Below are positions 1-7,969 of a DNA stretch of 38,893 nucleotides, piece after piece. The translations under genes were made by a program, and so were the position numbers. A model generated the notes under the pieces. It saw only the letters and a list, made by a program, of their open reading frames with translations. It searched no databases and was not told where the DNA came from. Each line of letters begins with the position of its first letter. The first letter of the stretch is position 1. Source of the DNA: Saprospiraceae bacterium (GTDB lineage: Bacteria; Bacteroidota; Bacteroidia; Chitinophagales; Saprospiraceae); assembly GCA_030729925.1 (NCBI GenBank), contig JANQWK010000054.1:1-38893 (forward strand), given 5' to 3'.

Positions 1-75
1 CACAGGTGCAAGGCACCTTAAAGTGCCTTGCACCTGGATTACCCTTATTAATACCTCGACGATTGAAAAGGTAAC
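1..75 (+). repeat. Dispersed hairpin repeat, copy 1 (left end cut by window)
   Basis: This is the first of four related intergenic units. The arms at 4-16 and 23-35 are perfectly complementary (13 bp, 14 bp counting 3/36) around CTTAAA. They are followed by GATTACCCTTATTAATACC and, after a variable stretch, AAAAGGTAAC at 66-75. The TTTAAAACAC left end seen in the other copies is outside the window except for CAC. It lies 15 bases past the stop codon of the leftward glycosyltransferase gene, so it could act as a transcript end or stability element, although there is no T-tract. Confidence 0.85.
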
Positions 76-90
76 TTTGTGCGGGAGGGG

Positions 91-1671
91 TCAACGCTGA
101 AAAAGCAGGAAAGTATCGTCGTTGTATTCAAAGCGAAGCAATTCCCGGTAGGGAAAATCCATATCTTCGAGACAACCGAAATAATAGGCGGGAAATTCCT
201 TGAAGTCCGGGGTCAGGTGCACGGGTTGTTCGCGCCATTTGTCCAGATACACGATGGTGGTAAAGGAAATCCGTTCACTTTGCCAGACGTAGAGCGGTTC
301 AGGGCCAACTATTTCGTGGATCTGTGCGGCGAGTTGTTTTTCTTCCAGGGCGGCACTATCGGTGGCACGCAGGGGCAGCACGATCAGATCGAACAACAAT
401 CGCCCGATGGCGGTTCCGATGATGAGTGCACTGAGCGCAAAAGCGGGTCTGGTCCAAGCTTGGCGGCTTAGGGCGGCGAAAGCCATTGCGAATAGCGGGG
501 CACCCCAGGGGATCCAGGCAAAGTGTAACGGGAGCGGCAAAAAGGGTAGGAGGAGTAGCGCCAGGGACAATAATGCGAGCAGACCGCTAACTAGTTTTCG
601 GAAAAATTGATCCTGCCAGCCGGGCAGGGTGTCCCGTTGCAGCCAAAACCAGGTCAATACCATGAAAAATAGCGGATATAACATATATACATACCGGAGT
701 TTGGCTCCGGGAGATAGCCAGTAGGGCAGGAGATTGGCCAGCCCTATCAGCAGGGCGAAATGGATCAGGGGTTGTTGTTTAATTTGGCTAAGGACATCTT
801 TTCGCAGGGCGAAAACCAGCAACAACGCTCCGGGAGCAAGGTCTTTCAGCAGGTCGAGCGGAAAGGTTAGCAGGTGGCCAATCGTTTTGAGGAAGCCATT
901 GCCTGCCACGGTGCGATCCGAATTTTCCCCCCAGATAGTTTCCAACAGGTAGCCAATGGGAGCCTGGGAGGCATAGAGCCACAAATACCCCCCTACCACG
1001 ATTACATATACGCCTATTCCCGTAAAATGAGCCGGAGAAAACAGGCGGCGCCAGTCTTTTTGAACCACCAGATACACCAGAACCGACCACCCGGTAAAGA
1101 CCACAGAAGGCAGTCCCTTGGTGAGGGTTCCAATGGCTCCCAGCAGATAAACCGCGGTGAAGAGCAGGAAAAACTGTCGTTGTTGGTAAAAATGAAACAG
1201 GCTGGCAAAAGCCGCGAAGGTAATCAGGGAATAAAAAAGGTCAATTTCGGCAAGGGTGGAGAAGTAAAACAGAATGGCTCCACAGGACAAAAACAGCCAG
1301 GCACTCACCTGCGCAAAGGGGGTGCTGATATATTTTCTGCCCAGGGCATATAGGATTCCGGCAATGCCAAAAGTGGAAAGGACTGTGGGCAGACGGAGGT
1401 TGAACTCCGAAAAACCGCCCGGCAGTTGGGCAAATAGCACCAAAACCCAATTGAAGAAAGGTGGCTTTTTGAAATAATACACTCCCAGTTCGGTTGGAAT
1501 CCAGAGGTTTTTGTTGTGCAACATCTCGATGGCGATCAGGGTGCGGCGGGGTTCCTCCAGGAAAAGCGGCTGCAGACCCAGGTTGAGCAGATAAGCCAGG
1601 ACAAACAGCAAAAAAATGAAATAAGCCGTGAGATTTTTGCCGCGGGGGGATCCTGGAGTTGGGCTGAGCAT
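91..1671 (-). CDS. ArnT/PMT-like membrane glycosyltransferase
   Basis: This 526-residue polytopic membrane protein resembles the GT83/PMT glycosyltransferases (ArnT, dolichyl-phosphate-mannose-type), which move a sugar from a lipid-phosphate carrier to an acceptor on the outer face of the inner membrane. Visible support: a first membrane helix at about residues 15-35, then an acidic pair E39-E40 followed by PRR in the first periplasmic loop, where the family carries its catalytic acidic residue. A KKPP motif follows at 68-71 (YFKKPPFFNW), typical of ArnT-like proteins. Many hydrophobic helices follow, with a soluble C-terminal tail from about residue 440. The start at 1671 is the first ATG of the frame and lies about 24 bases downstream of a TACCTTTG box on the same strand. 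The acceptor and sugar cannot be told from sequence; lipid A, a glycoprotein or an exopolysaccharide are all possible. Confidence 0.8.
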   Translation of the reverse strand: MLSPTPGSPRGKNLTAYFIFLLFVLAYLLNLGLQPLFLEEPRRTLIAIEMLHNKNLWIPTELGVYYFKKPPFFNWVLVLFAQLPGGFSEFNLRLPTVLSTFGIAGILYALGRKYISTPFAQVSAWLFLSCGAILFYFSTLAEIDLFYSLITFAAFASLFHFYQQRQFFLLFTAVYLLGAIGTLTKGLPSVVFTGWSVLVYLVVQKDWRRLFSPAHFTGIGVYVIVVGGYLWLYASQAPIGYLLETIWGENSDRTVAGNGFLKTIGHLLTFPLDLLKDLAPGALLLVFALRKDVLSQIKQQPLIHFALLIGLANLLPYWLSPGAKLRYVYMLYPLFFMVLTWFWLQRDTLPGWQDQFFRKLVSGLLALLSLALLLLPFLPLPLHFAWIPWGAPLFAMAFAALSRQAWTRPAFALSALIIGTAIGRLLFDLIVLPLRATDSAALEEKQLAAQIHEIVGPEPLYVWQSERISFTTIVYLDKWREQPVHLTPDFKEFPAYYFGCLEDMDFPYRELLRFEYNDDTFLLFQR

Positions 1672-1694
1672 GAGCGATTACCGGTTTGTTTCGA

Positions 1695-1702
1695 CAAAGG
1701 TA
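1695..1702 (-). promoter_or_regulatory. Candidate -7 box of the glycosyltransferase gene
   Basis: Read on the minus strand this is TACCTTTG, an exact match to the Bacteroidota -7 consensus TAnnTTTG. It would give a leader of roughly 18 bases before the ATG at 1671. A TTTG at 1731-1728 (minus) could be the -33 element, but its 25-base spacing is longer than usual. Confidence 0.4.
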
Positions 1703-1753
1703 ACAAGCCCCTTTGAGAGTTCGCTACAAAGCTCACATCACAGGAAAATTAAT

Positions 1754-1761
1754 TACCTTTG
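1754..1761 (+). promoter_or_regulatory. Candidate -7 box of the DoxX-ApbE-MbnP/MbnH operon
   Basis: TACCTTTG on the plus strand matches TAnnTTTG exactly and lies 31 bases before the ATG at 1793. I see no convincing -33 TTG at normal spacing. Together with the minus-strand box at 1695-1702 it makes a divergent promoter region. Confidence 0.42.
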
Positions 1762-1792
1762 GAGGAGTATTAAAAACGAAAAATCCAACACC

Positions 1793-2191
1793 ATGATCAA
1801 AGCAAAATTTATTGACCTGGCGCTGCTTTTGTTGCGACTAACTTTCGGTGGAATGATGATTTATGGCCATGGCTGGCGAAAACTGCTGCGCTTGTTTGGC
1901 GATGAACCGATCAAATTTCGGGATGTTTTTGGAATGGGGCCGGAAGTGTCGCTGGCTTTAGCGGTATTTGCCGAAGTCTTATGCGCGCTGTTGTTGATGG
2001 CCGGTTTGCTTTCCCGCTGGGTAGCCATTCCGCTGGCCTTCACGATGTTTGTAGCTGCATTCGTAGCCCATGGCGCAGATCCTTTTTCCGAGAAGGAACT
2101 GGCAGTGGCCTACATGATGGTATATGTAGCATTATTTTTGACCGGTCCGGGCAAGTACTCGGTAGATCATTATGCGAAGATAAAAATCTAA
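1793..2191 (+). CDS. DoxX family membrane protein
   Basis: This 132-residue protein has four hydrophobic segments and the DoxX-like pattern: LLLLRLTFGGMMIYGHGWRK at the N-terminus, then AEVLCALLLMAGLLSRWVA in the middle. DoxX-family proteins are small inner-membrane proteins linked to redox or thiol homeostasis; the exact reaction is unclear for most members. I chose the start at 1793 because the frame upstream of it (back to 1628) overlaps the divergent gene and the promoter boxes and has no membrane-protein character. It is the first gene of a tight plus-strand run, with only 12 bases before the ApbE gene. A link to the flavin and haem proteins downstream is inferred from position only. Confidence 0.8.
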   Translation: MIKAKFIDLALLLLRLTFGGMMIYGHGWRKLLRLFGDEPIKFRDVFGMGPEVSLALAVFAEVLCALLLMAGLLSRWVAIPLAFTMFVAAFVAHGADPFSEKELAVAYMMVYVALFLTGPGKYSVDHYAKIKI

Positions 2192-2203
2192 TTTTCGACC
2201 ACT

Positions 2204-3265
2204 ATGTTTGGAAAGCAGCATCCGGGATGGTTCTCCGGCTCTATTTTTTTCGTTGTTTGGGTATTGCTGAGCGGGTGTCAGTCGGCCGAAGCTCCGCAGC
2301 GGCAAACCTATCAGACCCTTGAGGGGAAAACGATGGGTACCTATTACCGGATTACCTTCGGGGGGCAAGACCCCGGTGGTTTGCAGAGCGCCTTCGACAG
2401 TCTTTTTGTGGCGCTTAACAACGAAGTTTCCACGTACATCCCGGATGCGCTGATTTCCCAATTTAATCAGTCGGACAGCGGTATGCCACTTCCGGAATCA
2501 GCCCTTCATTTCCAGGGAAACTTCCTGTTGGCAGCGGAGGTTTTCCGTCAAACAGCGGGTGCATTTGATCCGACAGTGATGCCTTTGGTCAATTATTGGG
2601 GCTTCGGTTACACCGAAAAAAAACCGGTTACGGCGGTGGACAGTGCTAAGATTCGGGAAATCATGGGCTGGGTCGGTTTTGATGCGGTGTTACAATACGA
2701 GGTTTCCCCCCTCGTTATCCAAAAGACCGCTCCGGCGGTTCAGCTGGATTTTAGCGCTTGTGCAAAGGGTTACGGCGTGGATCTGGCGGGCCACCTGTTG
2801 GAGTCCCGCGGGGTTACCGATTATTTTATTGACATTGGCGGGGAGGTGCTGGCCAAGGGGCTGAGCAGCAGAGGAGATGCCTGGAATGTAGGCATACAGA
2901 CGCCCCGGGAAGATGCAGGAGTAGGGGAGGTACAGGCGGTTGTTCCACTGGAAAATCTGGCGGTGGCGACTTCGGGCAACTATCGGAATTATTACGAAGT
3001 CGAAGGCCGGAAATACAGCCATACGATCAATCCTTTCACTGGTTTTCCTGAAAGGAGTACCCTATTAAGTGTATCGGTCTTTCATGCCTCCTGCGCGGTA
3101 GCGGATGCTTATGCTACGGCGTTTATGGTGATGGGACAGGAAAAAGCCTATCAGATGGCCTTGACTCGAGAGGATTTGGAGGCTTATTTTATTGTAGCTA
3201 ATCCGGACGGAAGTCTGGGCGAAACATACACTCCAGGGCTGAAAGCGTATTTCAGTCCTGAATAA
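2204..3265 (+). CDS. apbE: FAD:protein FMN transferase (ApbE), lipoprotein
   Basis: This 353-residue ApbE-family protein transfers FMN from FAD to a Ser/Thr of a periplasmic target protein, using Mg2+. A lipoprotein signal ends at C25 (VLLSGC). Family motifs appear in order: KTMGTYYRITF near residues 43-53, a segment with NNEVSTYIPDALISQF, FDPTVMPLVNYWGFG, then LDFSACAKGYGVDL and YFIDIGGEVLAKG around the nucleotide/metal site, and YSHTINPFTG towards the C-terminus. Length is normal for the family. It sits 12 bases after DoxX and 11 bases before the exonuclease gene. I saw no recognisable flavinylation motif in the neighbouring proteins, so its substrate is probably encoded elsewhere (for example an RNF/NQR subunit or an FMN-binding domain protein). 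Confidence 0.92.
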   Translation: MFGKQHPGWFSGSIFFVVWVLLSGCQSAEAPQRQTYQTLEGKTMGTYYRITFGGQDPGGLQSAFDSLFVALNNEVSTYIPDALISQFNQSDSGMPLPESALHFQGNFLLAAEVFRQTAGAFDPTVMPLVNYWGFGYTEKKPVTAVDSAKIREIMGWVGFDAVLQYEVSPLVIQKTAPAVQLDFSACAKGYGVDLAGHLLESRGVTDYFIDIGGEVLAKGLSSRGDAWNVGIQTPREDAGVGEVQAVVPLENLAVATSGNYRNYYEVEGRKYSHTINPFTGFPERSTLLSVSVFHASCAVADAYATAFMVMGQEKAYQMALTREDLEAYFIVANPDGSLGETYTPGLKAYFSPE

Positions 3266-3276
3266 AACACTTATGC

Positions 3277-4098
3277 ATGCATGTACATTTAGATCGCGAA
3301 CTTTGTTTTCTGGACATTGAAGCTACCGGACTGAATGTGGTTCGAGATCGGATCATTCAGATTGCCATTGTAAAGTACAGCCCGAAGGATGCCGAACCCA
3401 GAGAACTGAGTTTGCTGATTAACCCCGGGATTCCCATTTCTGAAGAGGCGATGCTGGTGCACGGGATTACGCCTAAAGATGTGGCCAACAAACCCGTTTT
3501 TGCGCAGGTGGCTGCCAAGATTTACGATTTTATCGGCAACGCTGATCTGGCGGGCTATAACTCCAACCGATTTGATATTCCCATGCTCATGGAAGAGTTT
3601 GCTCGTGTAGGGATGGAGTTTGACATGGGCAAGCGGCGTACCATTGACGTACAGCGCATTTTTTACAAAATGGAGCCGCGCAACCTCAAAGCAGCTTTGC
3701 GTTTTTATTGCAACCGCGAACTGGAAGATGCGCATGATGCCATGGCAGATGTACGGGCGACAATTGATGTGTTCAAAGGGCAATTGGAGAAGTACCGGGA
3801 CCAGGATTATGTGGACGACGATGGGAATGTGACTCCCGTTCCGGTAAAAGAGGATGTACAAGCGTTGCATGAGTTTACCAATGATCATAAATTTTTGGAT
3901 GCTACGCAAAAATTCAAGTTGGATCACAACGGGGAAGTGGTGTTCAATTTTGGAAAGTATCTGGGAAAACCCGCAGGGCAGGTGTTGTACGAGGACAAAC
4001 AATACTACAACTGGATGTTGAATAAAGAATTTACCTCCCAGGTCAAGCAATTGGTCAAACAACTGACAAAGGCTTATGAAAAAAATCTTAAAGCCTGA
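3277..4098 (+). CDS. DnaQ-like 3'-5' exonuclease (DEDDh)
   Basis: This 273-residue protein has an N-terminal RNase H-fold exonuclease domain of the DnaQ/epsilon type. The catalytic acids are visible: D13 and E15 in FLDIEATG (Exo I), D100 in YNSNRFDIPML (Exo II), and H153 with D158 in HDAMADVRAT (Exo III, DEDDh subtype). The C-terminal 70 residues carry a second conserved block (FNFGKYLGKPAGQVL, then YYNWMLNKEF) often found in Bacteroidota members. It likely trims single-stranded DNA or RNA ends in the cytoplasm. Three ATGs overlap at 3273-3283; only the one at 3277 is in frame. The gene overlaps the start of the following MbnP gene by 23 bases, so the two are probably co-translated, although a nuclease is an odd partner for envelope redox proteins. 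Confidence 0.88.
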   Translation: MHVHLDRELCFLDIEATGLNVVRDRIIQIAIVKYSPKDAEPRELSLLINPGIPISEEAMLVHGITPKDVANKPVFAQVAAKIYDFIGNADLAGYNSNRFDIPMLMEEFARVGMEFDMGKRRTIDVQRIFYKMEPRNLKAALRFYCNRELEDAHDAMADVRATIDVFKGQLEKYRDQDYVDDDGNVTPVPVKEDVQALHEFTNDHKFLDATQKFKLDHNGEVVFNFGKYLGKPAGQVLYEDKQYYNWMLNKEFTSQVKQLVKQLTKAYEKNLKA

Positions 4099-4936
4099 GG
4101 GATTCTTTTGGGTCTTACTGCTGCTGGTTTTTTCGTGTGAGGAAGAAACGACTGGCTGTCTGGATACGTTTGCGGTCAATTATTCGGTTGGCGTGGATGA
4201 TGCCTGCACAGGGTGTTGCACTTATCCGGTTGTGCGACTGGCTTTTAACCACAAATACAGTCTGGACGGGGAGTTGTCCAACCTGATTTACGGCAATACC
4301 GTAAAAGATGGATCAGGCAACCCTTTTCGGATCCAACGCATTGCTTTTTATGTGTCGGATATCGCACTGGAAACGGCAACAGGGGCAACATTGGCCGTGG
4401 AAGACGAGTTGGTTGTTCAGGCAGAAGTCAGTCCCGGCAGGCTAACCGAACGAACCCTGAAAGACGATATCCTTCGGATTGACGCCAGGGATATCGCAAC
4501 CTTAACCGCCGGCACTTTTAGAGGCGAGGGGGATCTGGTGCGCGCCAGCATGCAATTGGGGTTGCCCGAACTCGCTGACAACTTACTGCAGACCTCCCTG
4601 CCTGAGGGACATCCTTTAGGGATGCAAAACGATACCAGCAATCTGAACCCGGATGGAACTTATGTTGTTTTAAGAATAGATTATTTTCCCGATACTACCC
4701 AAACCGCCCGATTGGAAAGTGTGGTCTTTAGTGCCCCGGAGCTTTCCCAAGTCTTGGATTTTCCCGGAACCTGGGTTTTGCCGAGAGGCAGACAGACTTT
4801 GTTGGTATTGACCATGGATTATGCGGCCTGGTTTCGCGAGGTGGATGTCCGGATTCAAAGCCCTGAAGCGATCAGGGAAAAGATCCGAAACAGTCTGAGT
4901 GCCGCGTTTTCGCTTTCCCAGCTGCTTGTACAATAA
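4076..4936 (+). CDS. MbnP-like lipoprotein, divergent, Cys-rich N-terminus
   Basis: This 286-residue exported lipoprotein has its lipobox ending at C21 (LLVFSC). After it comes a short cysteine-rich stretch with C28, C44, C47 and C48, in a pattern like the GC-D-A-NY...DD...C-Y motif of many Bacteroidota surface proteins. The main domain (about 52-280) resembles MbnP-like proteins: VRLAFNHKYSLDG, IQRIAFYVSDIALE, then beta-rich segments. MbnP partners with the di-haem enzyme MbnH, which oxidises a Trp of MbnP to kynurenine for copper binding. At the place where family members carry a W-containing motif after HPL, this protein reads DTSNLNPDGTYVVLRIDYF with no Trp, so it may not be a normal substrate. 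The gene starts inside the end of the exonuclease gene. Function inferred from family and neighbours. Confidence 0.7.
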   Translation: MKKILKPEGFFWVLLLLVFSCEEETTGCLDTFAVNYSVGVDDACTGCCTYPVVRLAFNHKYSLDGELSNLIYGNTVKDGSGNPFRIQRIAFYVSDIALETATGATLAVEDELVVQAEVSPGRLTERTLKDDILRIDARDIATLTAGTFRGEGDLVRASMQLGLPELADNLLQTSLPEGHPLGMQNDTSNLNPDGTYVVLRIDYFPDTTQTARLESVVFSAPELSQVLDFPGTWVLPRGRQTLLVLTMDYAAWFREVDVRIQSPEAIREKIRNSLSAAFSLSQLLVQ

Positions 4937-4957
4937 TGATCTCCAAAATTTCCTGTC

Positions 4958-5719
4958 ATGAAAAAAATCTTTTTGTTCCTACCATTGTTGTGGATCTTGG
5001 CTTTCAGCGCTTGTCAGCAAGACAAAGAAGCTAGTCTGACCGATCTCACCCTTAATTTCACTGCCGACTTTGCGGAGGATCCCTTGGTGATGTACGGTCG
5101 GACTTATGCCTACCCCAACAGCACGGATTTTCGTTTACAGCTTTTTCAGTTTTACATCAGCGATGTGTATTTGATTAAGTCGGATGGGACAGCGGGTCCG
5201 AAGGTACTGGATGTCGCGCTGGTCAGTTTTGGAGGAGTTCAATCCGAGTCGGAGGCTGCACAAGGAGTTTCGGTGGTCTTGAAAGATGTACCGGTGGGTC
5301 AGTACAGTGGTATTCGCCTGGGATTGGGCGTAGATCCGGTCTTGAACAAAACCCAGCCCGGCGATTATCGGGTAGATCACCCGTTGAGTACCAACTACTG
5401 GCTGATGTCGAACAGCTATGTGTTTTCCAAAATAGAAGGCAATGCAGATACCGACGGTTCGGGTAATTTCAATGCGGAGGTAACCTTGCATGTGGGAGGC
5501 GACAACAACTACCGCGAAAAGACCTTTCCGCAGCCCATTGAATTGCGGGCTGGTCAGCCCAACAGTCTGGGTTTTTCGGTGGATCTCCGCAGGATGCTGG
5601 TGGATGATACGGGCAAGTTCCTGAACTTTGCCATGATGACCCAGATCCATAGCGATCAATCGCCCTGGGCGGTGTTTATATCGGATAACTTTATGGAGGC
5701 CATTTCAATGCGAAAATGA
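4958..5719 (+). CDS. MbnP-like (putative copper-binding) lipoprotein
   Basis: This 253-residue lipoprotein has its lipobox at C19 (LAFSAC). The mature part follows the MbnP pattern: LTLNFTADF near 30-38, FRLQLFQFYISDVYLI around 58-73, a GQYSGIRLGLGVD stretch near 114-126, and HPLSTNYWLMSNSYVFSKIEG at about 141-161. The last block contains W148 in the position where family members keep a Trp, the likely residue for oxidation to kynurenine by an MbnH partner. It overlaps the next gene (a di-haem peroxidase) by four bases (ATGA), which strongly suggests coupled production of substrate and enzyme. Copper binding is expected from the family and is not directly visible as a classical Cys/Met/His motif. 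Confidence 0.78.
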   Translation: MKKIFLFLPLLWILAFSACQQDKEASLTDLTLNFTADFAEDPLVMYGRTYAYPNSTDFRLQLFQFYISDVYLIKSDGTAGPKVLDVALVSFGGVQSESEAAQGVSVVLKDVPVGQYSGIRLGLGVDPVLNKTQPGDYRVDHPLSTNYWLMSNSYVFSKIEGNADTDGSGNFNAEVTLHVGGDNNYREKTFPQPIELRAGQPNSLGFSVDLRRMLVDDTGKFLNFAMMTQIHSDQSPWAVFISDNFMEAISMRK

Positions 5720-6783
5720 TGCGGTACGGTCGCTGGATAGGGATGGGGTTGCTGCTGTTGGTGCTGGTATTGGTTTTGCCGTGGGGTGATCCTGCTGTTG
5801 TACCTGTTACGGCCTTACCGGAGGGACCGACCAGTTTTCCCGGGATGTTGGTGCCTGCGCATAACCAGACCCATCCGGAGGCGATTGCACTGGGGCGGAA
5901 GCTGTTTTTCGACACTATCCTGTCTAATGACGGCAAAGTCTCCTGTAGCACTTGTCACGACCCAGGCAGGGCTTTTTCCGACGGGTTGCCCCACAGTACG
6001 GGAGCCGGAGGACTGGAAACCCGTCGGCATGCGCCTGCTTTGGTCAATGTAGGGTATGTACCGGGGGAATTGTTTTGGGATGGCAGTGTGGGGAGTTTGG
6101 AAGAGCAGGTGGTTCGCTCGATAGAAGACCCTACAGAGATGGCTTCAGATTGGACGACGGTCATCCGCAAGTTGCGGGAGCATCCGGAATACGGACCGGC
6201 GCTGGTGAATTTGTTTGCCTTACGAGATGGCAGTCACCTTCGCCCCATGCACGTGGCACAAGTAATTGCCCAATTTGAGCGGAGTTTGGTGAGTGGCCAT
6301 TCGCGGTACGATCAGTACCGGGCGGGAATTGCCGCCTTGAATGAAGCCGAATTGCGCGGACTGGCGATATTTTTTGATTTTGAAGACGAGTTGCCGGATG
6401 CGGAGTGCAACCATTGTCATACCGATCCTTTTTTCACGGACTTTCAGTTTGTCAACAATGGCATTCAGTCGCCCGACCAATGGAAAAACAATCCCGATGG
6501 AGGCAGGGTGGAGGTAACCGGTAAACCATTTGACCGGGGTAAATTCAGGGTGCCTACCTTGCGCAATGTTGCCCTGACAGCTCCATACATGCACGATGGG
6601 AGCAAGGCTACCTTGATGGAGGTCATTGAGCATTACAACTCGGGTGGACATCCTGCGATCAATTCCAGCGTCAATGTTCGGCCTTTGGGATTGACAGAAA
6701 GGGACAAATCGGATTTGCTGGCTTTCCTGCATACCCTCACCGACAGCACTTTTATCCATAACCCCGATTTTCAGCGACCGTAA
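5716..6783 (+). CDS. Di-haem cytochrome c peroxidase, MbnH/MauG-like
   Basis: This 355-residue exported protein has an N-terminal membrane/signal segment at residues 7-22. It carries two haem c sites: CSTCH at 77-81 and CNHCH at 231-235. Between them is FWDGSVGSLEEQ with W121, the Trp lying between the haems in di-haem peroxidases. TLRNVALTAPYMHDG lies near 281-295. The family reduces H2O2 or, in the MauG/MbnH branch, forms a high-valent iron state that oxidises residues of a partner protein. Being translationally coupled to an MbnP-like gene argues for the MbnH role. Which residue is the distal ligand of the second haem cannot be decided by eye. Forty-seven bases separate it from a paralogue. 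Confidence 0.88.
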   Translation: MMRYGRWIGMGLLLLVLVLVLPWGDPAVVPVTALPEGPTSFPGMLVPAHNQTHPEAIALGRKLFFDTILSNDGKVSCSTCHDPGRAFSDGLPHSTGAGGLETRRHAPALVNVGYVPGELFWDGSVGSLEEQVVRSIEDPTEMASDWTTVIRKLREHPEYGPALVNLFALRDGSHLRPMHVAQVIAQFERSLVSGHSRYDQYRAGIAALNEAELRGLAIFFDFEDELPDAECNHCHTDPFFTDFQFVNNGIQSPDQWKNNPDGGRVEVTGKPFDRGKFRVPTLRNVALTAPYMHDGSKATLMEVIEHYNSGGHPAINSSVNVRPLGLTERDKSDLLAFLHTLTDSTFIHNPDFQRP

Positions 6784-6830
6784 AAAACCTTTTGGTGCTG
6801 TAGGGGTGTTTACTTAAAAAACGGTAATCC

Positions 6831-7937
6831 ATGCGCAGCATCATTTTCCTAGCATTGTTTTTGGCATCGTGTAGTAAAGGATCTCCCGGGGTGGATTGTA
6901 CGGCCTGTGAAGAAACGGATGTGATTGAAGGGGCCTATATGCCGGAATATGTCAACCTGGAGCTCCCTGCCTGGGCACCTGAGCCGCTGGAGGTGGAAGA
7001 CAACCCGTTGACGCGGCAGGGGATAGCCCTGGGTCGGCGTTTGTTTTTTGACCCCTTGCTCTCCTCCGACGGTACCGTATCCTGTGCCAGTTGTCACGAC
7101 CCTGCCAAGAGTTTTACCGACGGTGCGGCCATTAGTACCGGTGTGGAAGGAAGGACAGGTACCCGAAGCGCCATGGCATTGGTCAACCTTGCCTTTCACA
7201 GCAATGGATTTTTCTGGGACGGTCGTTCTCCCGACTTGGAAAGTCAGGTCTTGATTCCGATTACAGATACTCGCGAGATGAATACCAGCCCGGAGCAGGT
7301 GATGGAAAAACTGCGTCGGCACGGCGACTACCCCCGCTTGTTCAGGGAAGCCTTTGGGATTGGTCGAAAAAGCGAGATGAGTTTTGAGCAGCTCAGCAAG
7401 GCCATTGCCCAGTTTGAACGCAGTTTGACCAGTTTCAACTCCCGTTTCGACCGGGTAGTCTGGCTCAACGAAGGATGGTTTACAGACGCAGAAGAACGCG
7501 GCAGACAACTTTTTTTCATAGAGCCTTTTGTGCAGATTGACAACCACCCGGGTTGCTCGCATTGTCATTTAAGCCCTTTGTTTATGGACAATGCCTACCG
7601 CAACAATGGTCTCGACAGCGTAGGTACTTTGGAACAATTTTCCGACCCCGGACTGGGGGGATTCAACGGAAGACCCTTCGACAGGGGCAAATTCAAAGTA
7701 ACCACCCTTCGGAATATCGCCCTGACGGCACCCTACATGCACGATGGCAGGTTTGAGACCCTGGAAGAAGTCCTGGACAATTACGCCAAAGGAGGCCACG
7801 GTGTGGTCAATGAAGATGCCAATATTTTGCCTTTCCGGCTGGATGAACAGCAAAAAGCCGACCTGATCGCCTTCCTGCATACCCTGACAGACACCAGCTT
7901 TGTCAATAATCCGGCCTTTCAGAAGCCCGTGCCTTAA
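6831..7937 (+). CDS. Di-haem cytochrome c peroxidase, second MbnH/MauG-like copy (lipoprotein)
   Basis: This 368-residue paralogue of the preceding protein shares the same motif order: LGRRLFFDPLLSSDGTVSC leading to CASCH at 85-89, GFFWDGRSPDLESQ with W129 between the haems, CSHCH at 242-246, GGFNGRPFDRGKFKVTTLRN, and APYMHDGRFETLEE. Unlike the first copy it begins as a lipoprotein (C14 in LFLASC), followed by an extra CTAC that lacks the His needed for haem attachment. It is therefore probably tethered to a membrane, while the first copy is held by its N-terminal segment or free. Two MbnP-like plus two MbnH-like genes suggest two enzyme-substrate pairs. This is the last gene of the plus-strand run; a hairpin repeat and a terminator follow. 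Confidence 0.88.
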   Translation: MRSIIFLALFLASCSKGSPGVDCTACEETDVIEGAYMPEYVNLELPAWAPEPLEVEDNPLTRQGIALGRRLFFDPLLSSDGTVSCASCHDPAKSFTDGAAISTGVEGRTGTRSAMALVNLAFHSNGFFWDGRSPDLESQVLIPITDTREMNTSPEQVMEKLRRHGDYPRLFREAFGIGRKSEMSFEQLSKAIAQFERSLTSFNSRFDRVVWLNEGWFTDAEERGRQLFFIEPFVQIDNHPGCSHCHLSPLFMDNAYRNNGLDSVGTLEQFSDPGLGGFNGRPFDRGKFKVTTLRNIALTAPYMHDGRFETLEEVLDNYAKGGHGVVNEDANILPFRLDEQQKADLIAFLHTLTDTSFVNNPAFQKPVP

Positions 7938-7969
7938 TTTTAAGGATTTAAAAGATTGATTGTCAAATA

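Noticed and set aside
1-75. Repeat units as integron attC sites or CRISPR repeats
   Set aside because: There are no RYYYAAC/GTTRRRY ends and no integrase; copies are 8-24 kb apart with whole gene clusters between them, so neither gene-cassette nor spacer structure fits.
1628-1792. Longer start for the DoxX gene
   Set aside because: It would run through the divergent gene start and the TACCTTTG boxes, and the extra 55 residues are not membrane-like.
6853-6918. CTAC near the N-terminus of the second di-haem protein as a third haem site
   Set aside because: The pattern lacks the following His (CTACE), so it is not a CXXCH haem-binding motif.
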